A stretch of DNA of 64,000 nt from Chalara sp. BL73. Taxonomy: Eukaryota; Ascomycota; Leotiomycetes; Helotiales. Within the stretch, counting starts at the first letter, position 1. Each line of letters opens with the position of its first letter. The DNA lies in NCBI GenBank assembly GCA_918026815.1, contig CAKJVC010000031.1, positions 48,823 through 112,822 of the forward strand, written 5' to 3'. Under the pieces are notes generated by a model, which had not been told where the DNA came from, ran no database searches, and saw only the letters and a program-made list of their open reading frames with translations. The translations under genes and the position numbers were made by a program. This document shows, one piece after another, positions 11,010 to 23,284 of the stretch.

Positions 11010-12169
11010 CTACGAAACAAGACTCTTGATCTCCTCACATACGGCCCTCGTCACATCTTTCGTATATGCCTCTCCTCCAAGATCCCGGGTTAGAATGCCT
11101 GCCTTGCAAACGTTCTCGACAGCCTTCATAAGAAGGCTTGCCGCGTCTTCCTCGTGGAGCCAGCGGAGCATCTCAGCCGCAGACCAGATCGTAGCAACTG
11201 GATTTGCAACACCTTTACCCGTAATATCAAAGGCACTACCATGAACCGGTTCAAATAAAGAAGGATTTTTGCGAGTAGGATCGAGATTACTCGATGGGGC
11301 AACCCCAATGGATCCAGCCAGAGCTGCTGCGAGGTCGGACAAAATATCCATATGCAAATTGGTGCCGACAATAGTGTCAAGGGATTTAGGATTACTGACC
11401 ATCCTTACTGTCATCGCATCAACAAGCATTTTATCCCACTTCACATCCGGGAAGTCTTTTGACACAGCGAGCGCAACCTCATCCCATAAGACCATTCCAT
11501 TCCGCATCGAGTTGCTCTTAGTGACGACTGTCAACTGCTTCCGAGGCCTTGACTGTGCAGTCTCGAATGCAAAGCGCATGATACGCTCAACTCCAATGTA
11601 TGTGAAGATGGCAACTTCGGTGGCGGTCTCCCAAGTCTGTCCACGGTGTGATCTACCACCCTGACCTGAATACTCGCCCTCAGAATTCTCACGCACAAGG
11701 ACCCAATCAATATCCTCATCAGTAGAATTTCGAAGGGCGGACTTGGTGCCAGGAAAAGTGCGAACGGGTCTGACATTTGCGTAGAGCTGTAACGGGCCTC
11801 TGATTGCTAAGAGAAGGCCCCACAATGAGATGTGATCGGGGACATCTTCATACACAAGTCAGCCTTAGTGCTACACATTATCTCGATACATATAAAATGA
11901 TATTCACCTGGAGCCCCTACTGATCCAAATAGAGCAGCGTCATATCCGCGCAGTGTTTCAAGGACATTATCATCTACATATTTCCCGGTCTTTTTGTAAT
12001 ACGCAGTACCCCAAGGAATATGTGTGAACTCAATTTTGAATGTATCCAGACTATTCGCCAGCTGAGTTACCACCTCAATAGCTGCATCAACGACTTCCGG
12101 TCCGATTCCATCAGCTGGAATCGACGCAATGCGATAAGAATTGCGACTAGTTCCGTTCCGGGTAGACAT
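11010..12169 (-). CDS. Tartrate / 3-isopropylmalate-type dehydrogenase (TtuC-like)
   Basis: Member of the isocitrate/isopropylmalate dehydrogenase family, most like tartrate dehydrogenase/decarboxylase and D-malate dehydrogenase. Two exons, 12169-11908 and 11845-11010, give 365 aa with the join reading GAP-DVPDHISLWG. The ATG at 12169 is preferred over an upstream non-ATG reading. Motifs: IPADGIGPEVVDAA at the N-terminus, LYANVRPVRTFPG, VRENSEGEYSGQGG, VVTKSNSMRNGM, VDAMTVRMV, THE metal-binding loop MDILSDLAAALAGSIG, and EPVHGSAFDITGKGVANP. LYANVRP and SLWGLLLAIRGPLQL favour the tartrate/D-malate branch over leucine biosynthesis. The exact substrate is not decided by sequence. It converges with the malate dehydrogenase. 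Confidence 0.87.
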
Positions 12170-12887
12170 ACTTAACGACACTTCAATGTAGATTTTGATC
12201 AGAGCTTCGGGAGCGGATTGACATAGAGTGAGGATGTATGGTACACTGTTACTTACTTGGAGGATATATATTGCGTGTTACGGACAAACTTCTGTCCTCA
12301 CGGTACCAACTGGTAGCCGCCACTTTTTGTCGGCTAATAATTTGCCCGACCTCACAAATCCCACCTTCGAGGGAAATCTTAGCGCTTTCTCAACGAAACA
12401 TAGATTTGTCAAAATCTGGACCTAAGTAACTTCTCGCTTAACTAATTTCTTCTTTGATTACGGTAGGACTGATCATTTTAGGCAACTAGGAAATGTTTTC
12501 AACAGCGGTGCGCTTAGCTAAATTGATACCTGATCTGTACAGCAACAGCTTCCCAGCGGACGAACCGCAAAGATTCCATCCTTGGGAATTATTCCAGCTA
12601 AATGGTCTACGTATTTTCCAACATAGCAAGATCACCGGGTTCGTATCTAAAAGTATGCTAGAAATAGCCTATGATATTGAGGCTAGCCTGTGATATGCCT
12701 GGTTGTGCCATTTCCCGAGCTTGTCAGTCAACCACATCAGTTAACAGTGTAGAACTTCCGATGGCAATCCAAAATTTACATCTTTGGATATAACATTAAA
12801 CTCATTAATTAGCGTAGGCTATTCATATATTTTACATTTGAAGGCGTGAGGCTCGTTTATGGCTTCTGTCTATCTTAGACATCTACA
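12170..12887. other. Intergenic, promoter side of tartrate-type dehydrogenase
   Basis: About 720 bases with no domain-bearing frame. No further piece of the monooxygenase relic lying to its right was recognised here. Confidence 0.5.
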
Positions 12888-13216
12888 CTATAACGTTGTG
12901 TGTAAAAAATCTATATACCTCCCTAAATCATAGCGAGCAACGACGTGCTTGAGATAGGCTAAGATCTCTGGCTGTGTAAGGTACTGGCTCTGCCAGGGGT
13001 ATTTGAGAAGGTCTTCTTTATCGAAGGAATAACGATATACCCAGGAGTGAACATCCAAGGAAGCACCTGGATATCTGTTGTAGTGCCACTTACTGCCAAT
13101 CTCATCCGCACTGTCAACTAAAAGTGCTGTGAATCCGAGCTGACGCAACTTGTACAATTGATAATAGATGCCTGAGAAGCTCTAACAATTATAGCATCGT
13201 AGTTGGCTGGACCCAT
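12888..13216 (-). pseudogene. Baeyer-Villiger-type flavin monooxygenase relic
   Basis: The minus strand begins MGPANYDAIIV, then loses frame inside the FAD-binding GxGxxG segment: where GAGFSG is expected the DNA reads RA and then a shifted Ser-Gly-Ile-Tyr. Frame resumes for about 89 residues typical of the family: LYKLRQLGFTALLVD, WHYNRYPGASLDVHSWVYRY and YLTQPEILAYLKHV. A stop follows after RYIDF. A working enzyme has roughly 500 or more residues, so the catalytic remainder is gone. This is a truncated, frameshifted copy. It sits at the edge of the hydroxyacid dehydrogenase group. Confidence 0.8.
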
Positions 13217-16200
13217 GGTTTCCTTTGGATTTGGAGGTCAACCGCAATGAGCGTCAGCCAATATAAAATTTCAGGAATGGAGAAGAGGTATGTTGTGCCA
13301 TCTGCAGCTGCTGGGTATGTGATAAACACAAATTATGCAACCAAAGCTTCCATCCAATTCTCAATCCATTTGATCTCCCTTTCGCTATATGATCGGTGTA
13401 CTCGATGATACTGAATATATGCTTGACTTCGATATTGATGAGAAGTGAAGGAAGAAGGGTAAGCCAATATATTAATATATAAGTCACGTGTAGACACATT
13501 CGTCATATGAAGTCGATATTGCAACAAGTTTACCATGCAAAAACATCACATGACCCATGTCTCATGGACACAGGCATCCATATAAGGTGAAGTTGTGCCA
13601 CAGTATCAAATCTCATGAAGGTAAGGAGCATAGATAATGTATTTCTGCAACCGTACTTGATTACTGCCGGCAACTAATATGGTTTGATGAGCAGTTGCAG
13701 AGTATTGTGCTTTACAAAATAGCAGCCATAGCTAGAGCACGAAAGTGTCAAATGCTTGTTATGGAATGAAAACCATTCAATTAGTTACAGGAATCTAATG
13801 AAGCGTATCCCTTGAGCGAAAGAAACACGTTTAAAACTCCGTTTTCCTACAAGTAAGCAATGGGGCTGAATTCCTTTAGTTTCTAGGATTCTCTATCGAC
13901 AACGACCATTTCACTATCTGTTGCTTGCCAAACAGATATCCCTATGTAGAAGAAAGGCAAATAAAACGAAATTACCAGCCGGACCTTGCACGATTCCAGT
14001 TCTTCCTTTTGGTTCCACTCAATCTTGTGAACTCCCCATCTCGCAAGTCAACAGAGGCATCCGTAGAAAACAACTAGAATCCGAATATCTTAGTAAGATC
14101 AGATTTCGACATCTACACAGTAACCGGAGTGATGTAGCCCCCTTTATCGAATATTCTTCCGCGCTCGAAATATTGGCACCCGTATTCTTCGTCTAGAATT
14201 AGAGATCTGTCGGCATCTGCTCGGCTGAGTATCCTTCTAGATTCTATCATGAAACTCACAAAAACAACACGATATTCACACCCAATGTCAAGCTACTTCT
14301 CGACTTTGTTTGAGACACCGCATCGCGGGTGCATTAGCTACCCACCGACATTGACTGACCGAAAACCTGTCTTTGCATGCACAAACCCTCCCATTGCCAC
14401 ATTCAGTGGAACAGAATGATTTATACATATTTAGCCATATTTAGAGAGGATAACACGTGTCGCGAGTGTCTAATGCACCCTCGGTGGAAGACAACGATTC
14501 GTAAACTAGCTAGTCTACTAGCGAAGGATAAATAACGGGAGTCATGAGAGATGGATCACCAAAAAAAATTATTATAAGCGACTGAGAAAGTAGAGGATTG
14601 TCTCCGGAATTATGTCTATTAGTAGGCTCACCGTATCTTTGATTATAACAAACCATTGTCAGCAACCGTTATCAAAGCCATCAAAAGTCTTCAGATTATG
14701 CGAGGATGTGCAAGTGCTTCTAGGCTACCTCGAGTTTTCGACATGTAGATAACAAATCTGGATTGAAATAGAAGCGGTGGTGGGGATCGTGTACACGATC
14801 AAATTCCTGACAAACCTGTCTTGGCTGTTGCCGACACGAAACAACCCGCTTATTCTATGCTCTGCGGTGAAGGGCAGAGAGTAGGTACTCGCTCCTCAGA
14901 GCTGTCTAGGTTTTCCGTGACACGATAGATATCTGCGCTCTGCTGTGGAGAAGCAAGAATGCCCTTTCTCGTTTGCACCGTCGACGACTGTAGTCCCAAG
15001 CAAGGTTTCGTTGCAGTTCAACATTCCATGCATCGATGCAACCTTGTTGGGAGTTTCTAAAGAAAATTGGGCTCGTCGGGGGTGATATGAATTCAATGAG
15101 CCGAATTTTGCTGGTTGTTCAGATCCCGGGGAAGTTGTTTGCTTTGAAAACGGCCCAGCACTAGTCCTAGTCATCAACAGACTAAGGGTGAAAATTTAGT
15201 GAGATGCCAGTGCGGTTTGCTGTTGTATAATTTTGGCTGATTACAGGAAGATGAGAGATATGTGGGATCAATAGAATCACTGCCATACACAATATCGTCT
15301 AGTTCATTTGTGGGCTAGTTAGGATGCCATTCGGAGGTTATCCTCTTGATACAGGGGTGACGAAAGACAAAACTGCTTCCTTGTCTGTTACCCTAAACAT
15401 CAGGCCACTCACTGGGTAGGTATGGTTGGGACTTGATAGCTGATGTTAAAAAAAAGTTCAGGATGAGACACTAGGCTCTGAATATCATTCAAGTCATACC
15501 TTCCCACTGTGGAACCAAATTACTTAACTTGATGTAGTATTTGCAACCCTTTGAAAAATCGCCAGATGTGTCATTACCAGTCAAACATGCCACGAGTCCG
15601 TTGCAGAATGTCGTGATGAATCCCAAACATTTGTACCAACAGATGTCGGCTTCGAGCGGCTATTCACGCTCCGGATGGGTTATATATATCCACTTCATCT
15701 CCTGAGAAATGGTCTCAGACTTGCGAATATCACGATGTAAGGCAGCTTTAAATAGATTTTCCAAACTATAGGGTAATGATGGGGTAAGAAGATCGAAAAT
15801 TTTAAGCTTTGTGGATCCCGAGAAGGAACTGGTGGGTCGTCCGGGTAGAACCTCGATTTTGTATCCGATTCTGTACCCGATAGTAGTGTCTTGTTTCCGA
15901 CAGGGCTCGCCAAGCGAGCTCCGGTAAATCTCTCTCTTCTTACTCTCTTCTTACTCTGCGCTTTCCAAGATTCTATTAATTAAGAGAATGTATGATCGAC
16001 TGCCTCAAACTCAAAATAAAGAATCTATCTATCATCGCATTAATAATCCATAAATTGTCCTGTGCAAATGTCAACAATAAAGGGCGTAGAGATTGCATAA
16101 GCAGAGTCTCTCTCTCCTGTTCCTGCATCTGCACAATGACACCCCCCTGGTTCAAGCCACCTCCCTCCAGTATTGTGGCTGAATGCCGTAAGCGGAACTC

Positions 16201-16729
16201 CGTGTTCCTTTCTGAATTCCGCTCCGGACGTCGGAGCTGTCATTAGCCAATGATATCCCTGATGTCGATGAGACCATTTGTCATCACCCTGTCAATTTTT
16301 CACCCAACCTATTTAAGTTTTCAGGGCGCATGTTCATGACACCCCTCTTTCGGGAGTGGCTGACCATTGCCGTGCATTCATATCCGTATCCCATGTGGAT
16401 GACTCGAAACGTCTCGTCGTTGGAAAGGCTGAAAAATTTAGAGATGACTGTGGATGCTTAGAAATTTTTCTTTTCTTAAGCCGAACCTTGTTGGCAACAG
16501 ATGATGCTAGAATTCCGTGATACTTTGTACAAGGTTGACATGGGAGGATAAATAGAACCTGTCCCCAGGTGCAAGAAAAGCTCATCATCAGAACAACATC
16601 TTCACATCTTCACACACTCCAGGCTTCAAAACAATCATAACAAGTTAAACACTTCACATATTTGCCACCGCTACCACCACAAAAATCACATCCTCTCTCA
16701 AGTTTCAGACTTCTACAACCAATATCAAA
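13217..16729. other. Gene-poor 3.5-kb stretch
   Basis: Many short open frames on both strands, none with a recognisable motif or plausible exon series. Composition is mixed; there is no clear tandem array, inverted repeat or transposase trace. The final 150 bases, C/A-rich and nearly G-free, look like the 5' leader of the small gene at 16730. Otherwise nothing identifiable. Confidence 0.5.
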
Positions 16730-16981
16730 ATGTCTTCCGTCGCCGCTGCATACATGCTTGCTGCTGAGCAAAAGCAACACCGCACCGCCTCCAACGGATC
16801 TACTCCACGCACTTCCACTGAATCTCAATCTCCCAACACTCAGGTCCTCAGCTCCAAGCCAACCTCCACTCAGAGCCTTCTCAAGAGGACCGCCTTGAAG
16901 ATCAAGAAGGCAGCCAAGGAGCACCACGAAGGGGTCAATGCTGCGTACCAGACATACTACGGCATGGGAGCCAGGGCTTAA
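16730..16981 (+). CDS. Small uncharacterised protein, 83 aa
   Basis: Intronless small gene. The ATG follows a CA-rich leader ending atatcaaaATG, a good fungal start context. The protein begins MSSVAAAYMLAAEQKQHR, continues with a Ser/Thr/Pro-rich low-complexity middle (about residues 20-45), a basic segment (LLKRTALKIKKAAKEHHEG) and ends NAAYQTYYGMGARA. The two ends look structured and the middle disordered. There is no signal peptide or membrane segment. I do not know a function; I recall similar short proteins in other ascomycetes only vaguely. A stop occurs right after GARA, in line with a complete frame. Confidence 0.65.
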   Translation: MSSVAAAYMLAAEQKQHRTASNGSTPRTSTESQSPNTQVLSSKPTSTQSLLKRTALKIKKAAKEHHEGVNAAYQTYYGMGARA

Positions 16982-17755
16982 AGGGAGATCAATTTGGGGG
17001 GGATCGAGGAAGGGATGGGACCGACGACAGTAACATTCAGCGATTGAAATCCAATGGAGTTTGGGCACAGGGTATTTGCATTCAGAGAAAGCAATAGATA
17101 GGATAGAAGGATTTACTTGTTTTGGATTTACTTTGAAATTTCGGATACCACTTGAGCAGCAGGAAGGTACATTTGGTACAGGACTTATAGACGACATCAG
17201 CCAAACCTTAGAAAAACTCGAAATATAATCTTAATTACGATCATACTTAACGTACAAACTCTTTCCCTCTTGTATCTTTTAATATTCTTCTGATCGTTGT
17301 AATAAATCGGGGGTCAGGTGATTTGACAAGTAGCCTAATTACATTCAGTCTGTCCAAATCAGGCTAAGCGAGCGGTTAAGGTTGCGGGAGCGGCTCCAAC
17401 GGTCTCCATGATGCAACCATCCTTATATGTTCTAATGATTGCATTTCAAAACACATTTATCTGGTGGAATAATTTCTCCCGCCTATTGACCGCTCCTCAC
17501 TCTACTCCTCACCATTTCCATTCTCCTCTTTGGCCTCAGATGGTATGGTAATATCCCATGAGCGCTCGACGCATTCGGAGGATGTTTCTCCGCGCTCTTT
17601 TTATCCCAGATTCGGGTCGATAGCCAAGCAGGGACTATACCGTGGACCTGGAAGTCGTTTCCAAATATTCATATTTCAATGTTTCCCATCTACACAGGTC
17701 TGGGGAGTGGCTCATTGTTCTACTGGTTAAATCCTGTATAAGGTAACCTTCAGAT
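16982..17755. other. Intergenic, upstream of alpha-galactosidase
   Basis: About 770 bases holding the 3' end of the small gene and the alpha-galactosidase promoter. One CTGGGG (SYGGRG-type, CreA-like) hexamer lies at 17700-17705, about 50 bases before the start codon; a single hexamer is weak evidence for carbon repression. Confidence 0.4.
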
Positions 17756-19163
17756 ATGCATGCGTTCGTGGCGCTACTACTTTCAACTGTTGCTCCTCCT
17801 GTAGCCGCTCTAGTTACTCCTGATGGAACTGGACGGCTACCGGCGATGGGTTGGAATTCATGGAACGAGTACGGATGTGATATAAGCGACGACGTCTTTG
17901 TGACCGTTGCAGACCTTCTAGTCTCTCTAGGACTAAAGGACCTTGGGTACCAGTATGTCAACATTGATGACTGCTGGAGCGATAAAGTCAACAGACGAGA
18001 CAATGTCACTCAAAGAATCATTCCTGATCCGATCAAATTCCCTCAAGGAATCAGCCATGTTGCTGAGGAGGTCCATTCGAAAGGACTAAAATTGGGAATC
18101 TATGGCGATGCAGGTGCGCCAGAATCAATATTAATACCTGCAAAGCTCTGTCTTAACTCCTAATACAGGCACAAGTACGTGTGGTGGCTACGCAGGTTCG
18201 CTGGGTTATGAAGATATTGATGCGGCAGCCTGGGCAGAGTGGGGAATTGATTGTAAGTTGCCGAAGCATCCTTAATTGCCTATGCTAATCGAGACAGACC
18301 TCAAATACGACAATTGTAATGTCCCACAAGAGTGGGTGGACGTTCCGTACATGTACCCAGACAATGGAGGAACCACTGAAGGTATAGTTCCTCCGAATTA
18401 CGACTGGTCCACGTCCAACAGTACCAAGCGTTATAACCACATGCGCGATGCCCTTCTCGCACAATCACGCACCATCCAGTATTCTCTATGCATATGGGGC
18501 CATGCCAATGTTGCGGCTTGGGGTAATGAGACCGGCCACAGTTGGCGTATGTTTAGCGATATCTATCCAGCCTGGACGGGTGCGTATCAGTGGAGCTTGG
18601 GATTGATGCCAATCCTGAACTTAGCTGCATTCTATGCAAATGTCTCCGATTTCTGGGGTCATAGTGACTGGGATATGCTCGAGGTCGGAAATGGCAATCT
18701 CACTTACGAAGAGAACCGCAGTCATTTCGCACTTTGGGCGGCTCTCAAGAGCCCATTGATTATTGGTACCAAATTGGACACTATAACGCAGCCTGTGCTA
18801 GAGATTTTGAGCAATAAGGAGCTCATTGCTTTCAACCAAGACCCCGTTTATGGTGCTGGTGTTATTCCATATAAGTGGGATGGAGTCGGCAATGATACGC
18901 ATCCAGCCAATTATTGGACCGGTAGTTCGATTAAAGGCATCCATGTTTTTCTACTGAATACTCTGGACAAGGCAACGACGATAACTGCAAAATTTTCTGA
19001 GTTGCCGGCACTGAAACATAAGAAACCCCGCGGGTACCTTGTTCATGACATGTGGACAGGAAAGGACCTAGGCATTTTTAGGGACTCGTTTAGCATCAGA
19101 GTCAAGGCGCATGATACAGCATCCTTGAGGATCACCGAAACAAATGGTGGGTTAATTGCATAA
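17756..19163 (+). CDS. Secreted alpha-galactosidase, glycoside hydrolase family 27
   Basis: Hydrolyses terminal alpha-1,6-galactose from melibiose, raffinose-type sugars or galactomannan. Exons 17756-18113, 18169-18252 and 18298-19163 give 435 aa. Residues 1-19 or so ([19 protein letters not shown]) form a signal peptide. The GH27 barrel opens [16 protein letters not shown], then YVNIDDCWS. The nucleophile is the Asp of YLKYDNCN (about residue 152). The probable acid/base is the Asp of WRMFSDI (about residue 235). [14 protein letters not shown] and [12 protein letters not shown] follow. Several NxS/T sites fit a secreted glycoprotein. Length suits an enzyme without an added carbohydrate-binding module. 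A Zn2Cys6 regulator converges on it from 22567. Confidence 0.93.
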
Positions 19164-19931
19164 AGTTGAACGTCAGACTAACATGATATAAGGCAAACAT
19201 CCCAATTCTGAGTGGTTACTTTGATGATTTGCAGAATTTTCAGAAATCACAATTTGAGTCATTTGGGAAAGTGCAAGCTTCCTGGGTGCCATGAACGAGG
19301 ACTCGAGCTCCTAGATTCTTATTAGTATAAAATTTAAAGAAAGGCTTCAATAAATACATCATCTCTACAGCCAAATATTTCTAGTCAAACTTTATCTACA
19401 CCTTAGATGCCTGGACCTCCCCAGTCCTTCACGCATTTGATATATGTTAAAGCCGCTAGTGTGTTTGTGTGTGAAAATTAAGCCGTGCGCTAGCCTTCAA
19501 ATTATATTTACGATATCCGTGGGAGGGTGCGACTCCCTCCTGAACGTAGAGCCACAGCTCAGTTAACTAAAGTGACGAAAGACACGCAAAATTCACGCTG
19601 TGATGACACAACAGCCAAGGGGGCGCCTGCGCCATTCCTGCTGGTATACAATTTAATATGAAGACGGTAAACCAAAATATCGACGGATTTTTAGGGTCAT
19701 ATTGGCTTTGTAGGTCGCCATTTTCGGAAGCCTTCGCTAGGCTCGGTAAAACTTCGTTGGGGCCACGATCTTAGACTTCAGCTCTCTGTTGAGTATGATA
19801 AGCAGCGTAGAGGGTTGACCCTGAGTAATCAACCTACCATAACTAGCACCGGGGCGTTCATTAGAGTGTGAGCAGTGGCATGAGTTTTCACATCCCTCGA
19901 GAGGAACCGTAATCAATAAGCCTTAGCTTTA
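19164..19931. other. Convergent intergenic region
   Basis: About 770 bases between the 3' ends of the alpha-galactosidase and the regulator. No gene, repeat family or tRNA was recognised. Confidence 0.5.
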
Positions 19932-22567
19932 TCATTGGCTGCCTAGATTTCCATAGAGGTTCGCATTCTCCCAATCAAATTGGAATTGTGTAGATGGCAT
20001 GCCTGAAGCAGTGTCGAAAGAGTCCGGATTCCAATTACCATATGGTTGTTGCAAGAAATCTTGAAGAAACGGATCATCCAGAGCTCCCACTGCGAAAGAT
20101 GTCAATTAAGACGCTCAATAGATTGAATGCTTGATGGAAAATGTGGTATCAGGTGAAAGAGCACTTACTAGCGTCGCCGACCCCAAAGGTAGTCCCGCTA
20201 GAAGCTGGCGTCTGAGTAGCTCCATTGCTGTGGGCTTGTTCGCCATGGTGAACGGAGCTGCTGGCAGCGAGCAGGATTTCCAAGCCATTATTTCCTTTGG
20301 TCGTAGGTTGTGATGATTGGTGCTCGCCTGAGTTCTGCTTAAGAGAGTCGAGATCTAATTTTAATTCAACAAGCTGATCATAGCTGTGAATTTGAAATCA
20401 GAATAATATTAAACAACAATCGGCGAAATAATGCTTCGGACAGCGTCTGAGAATATATGAGACGGGGTGAGAATGACTTACTATCCACTTGCAGGCAGAT
20501 TTCCAGTTTCTCTCATAGATCGCAACAAGCTCCATGCCGTCTCCACGGCATCGTTATCATTATTATCATCCTCCTTCATTGTCGAGGACATCATCAGTAT
20601 CATCGTTGACGCAAAGACCGAAAGCGCATCAAAGTACCCATATGGTGCCAGACATCCATCAACCCACAGTTGTGCCAAGATACTGTTCGAAGTCCGAGCA
20701 GCCTGAACACAGGCTTCTCCGAGTGCAGATGTCATGGGTGACACTTGAGCCGGGGGGTTGTCTGAGTCTTGGGCGAATTGAGATCTGAAGAGATGGAAGA
20801 GAATTGGTCTCGTGGTCTGGATAACGGCATTGCCGAAATGTAAGTGTAAGGATGCGACTGAACGCGAAGGATAGATGGGCATGGCGCCGAAGTCCAAGCG
20901 TAGGACTGGGGGAAGGGTCTCATGCCAGGACCTCAAGCTTGTCAGAATCCTTTGCACGCTCTGTACGAAAGTGTTGGCGCGTCCTTGTTGCGGGATCTTG
21001 TATAAGTCACTCATGATATTACCAGTGATGCGTGCAAGGTTAATCTGAGCTGTCATCAGCTCGGGGGTGTAGAAGTCCTCGGCTTCCGCTAGAGTGAGAC
21101 CATCCATGGATGGCATTTGCACATCGATGTCCTCATCACGCAACATAATGGGTAGACCGACCTTGGAGGTATAAATTCGATCAAGCGCGTAACATGTCCA
21201 CCACACTCGAACTCGATGCTCTCGCTCTGGCGCACTCATTCCGGAGTCTTCTGAGATCCGGCGATGGAGCCCTAATGTGAGGCTCAGCCGCATCGCTAGT
21301 CCGGTATATGTATAAGCAGTGTTCCGCCGGTTAAGGGCAACGGAATAGAATGACTGCGTAACATATCAGCAATGCGAGAGAGATGATAAAATTGTACCAA
21401 CCAGGAGAAGTAATGTCTCAATGTACGAAACCGATGGTTCCTCGTGCATATCTTGGAAAAATCCCATAGCTTTGACGAAGAAGCCTGTTCCTGGGACACC
21501 AGCCCCCTTCAACGTACCCCCAGCCCTACCATGTGAGTAGAGTTCCCCCAATGCCAACACCGTGAACAAGCGACAGAGCCAAACAGGGTCATCCAGAACC
21601 TCCTGTTGGTAAGTCTCTTCGAGCTTGGCAAGGAAAGACTTCCTCAATAGGAGATGATGATCGCCACCAACAAATCTCAAAACAGCTCTGACCAATAGCT
21701 TTGCATAGTTCTTGTTCGGCAAATTACATTCGGTACTCGAGATCCGCAGCAGTTTTGGATTCTTGTAGTAAACGTATGCGCGTGGAGGCGGTCTTCTCTC
21801 GCCATGATTAATATATTGGTGAAGTCTTCCACCGAACGTTTCAGAGCTTGCTTCTCCAGAATATCTAGGCTGAATGGATATCTCATCAGAGACAAAATTT
21901 GTCCCGGAGTTCGCAGATGCATCTGGGATGCCATTGAATGTCTGGCCGGAATGGGCAGATACGCGTTGGCGCTTGTTCCCATCAAAAGGGCTTGAGTGTG
22001 AAGATTGATAGCTCATGCCACTTCCTGGACGCCGATTTAATGAGGAGGCATCACCCAACTCCGACTGTTGCGAAATATCCAAGGATTGTTTGCGCTTGAG
22101 GGCTTGATTTTCGGCCTCCAACGCCTTGATGTAACTTTGCGGAAAGCAAGGTTAATCGTTATCGATGGGCAACATTACGATGGTGCTTCTTACCTTTTTG
22201 GCACCGGGATTGTCTTATCTCGAACTGGATAAACGCATGGCATTCGCTTTCTGGATTTCTGGCAATTTCGGCAAGGCGTTTCACCGTCACACTTCTACAA
22301 AGTCCAAAAAGTTAGCCAGCATAATACCGCCAAGATTGACGACTCTCCCCGAGTTGTACAAACTCCGCCATGACTTCCCTGCCCAGTTTACCCCAGATTC
22401 AGGTGCATGGGGCACACACACACGTCCATTACCCAGAATCACGCTGTTCGTCAATCTTCGGCATAGCTTACCGTCTTATACTTATGACACCGCTCACATG
22501 CAATACTACTCCGCTTAAGTTTTCGCGATGCCTCTTCAACGACTGATGGCGAATGATCTTGCTCCAT
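19932..22567 (-). CDS. Zn2Cys6 transcription factor with fungal_trans domain
   Basis: Nuclear regulator, 724 aa from six exons: 22567-22472, 22294-22194, 22134-21402, 21353-20482, 20383-20169 and 20089-19932 (2175 bases). The zinc cluster is split by the first intron: ACERCHKYKT then KCDGETPCRNCQKSRKRMPC. The linker has a leucine/lysine segment (YIKALEAENQALKRKQ) suited to dimerisation. The middle domain includes YAKLLVRAVLRF, WLCRLFTVLALGELYS, LAMRLSLTLGLHRR and RVRVWWTCYALDRI followed by RDEDIDVQMPS, all fungal_trans marks. The C-terminal tail is Gln/Ser-rich, ending in an acidic/aromatic stretch. The start at 22567 is the first ATG of the frame; further upstream codons lack an ATG. Being next to the alpha-galactosidase invites a regulatory link, unproven. 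Confidence 0.9.
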
Positions 22568-23284
22568 TATTGTGTAATGGAAAGTGCTAACAAATATTTT
22601 TATGTGTTGGTATTGAGATATATCGAGTACGTCCAAGGCTGTCCTGGGGCTGAAGCCAGGATCGGCTTCATGAGCCGAGAATATTGGTGGATGATGATAT
22701 TGATAAGGTCACGTGCAGATAACACGATATTTCAATTTTTTTACTTGTTTTAAAAAAAGATCGTAAAAAAAACTAAAAACGTTGCTTTCCAGCTACTGAT
22801 AGTTCCTAAAACCCTGAAGCTACAGCACTGCAGCTTAAACAAGCTTTTGATTTTTCGACCGAGCGTAACAACACTTACAAAATGTGTGTTTTTAAATGGG
22901 ACATTCCGGAGACCCCCGGAAATGGCAGAGAATTGGAATATCACTTCATGCTAGACAGACCTGATATGAGTCCTCAGAGGACTCATAATGGTTGCAGCCG
23001 ATTAGTTCTAAGAAGAGAAGTGCTTAGAGACCAAGGGGCTGCGACTCACATGGTTTGATTCATTATAAGTAAGCATGACCTTAGGGCTTCAGCGTTCGAA
23101 ACTTTGGGATACACCGCAACCTCTGCAGTGCCTCCTCAAGTAATAATGCGTATTGAGAGAAACGAAGAATGGGATAGATGTATCCTGGAAGGATCGTTAA
23201 GGCCGTTTCATTCATTCTAAACCCTAAGCATGTCCCAGGAGTCTCGTCCCCAGTCTGACCACCAAATCATCTAATCTTCAATAT
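22568..23284. other. Intergenic between regulator and transporter
   Basis: About 720 bases, AT-rich near 22730-22790. A GTCACGTG-type E-box-like motif is at about 22708-22715. No gene seen. Confidence 0.45.

Noticed and set aside
11269..11664. 131-codon plus-strand frame
   Set aside because: Antisense shadow of the tartrate-type dehydrogenase.
20467..20788. Plus-strand frames inside the regulator
   Set aside because: Antisense shadows of exon 4 of the Zn2Cys6 gene.
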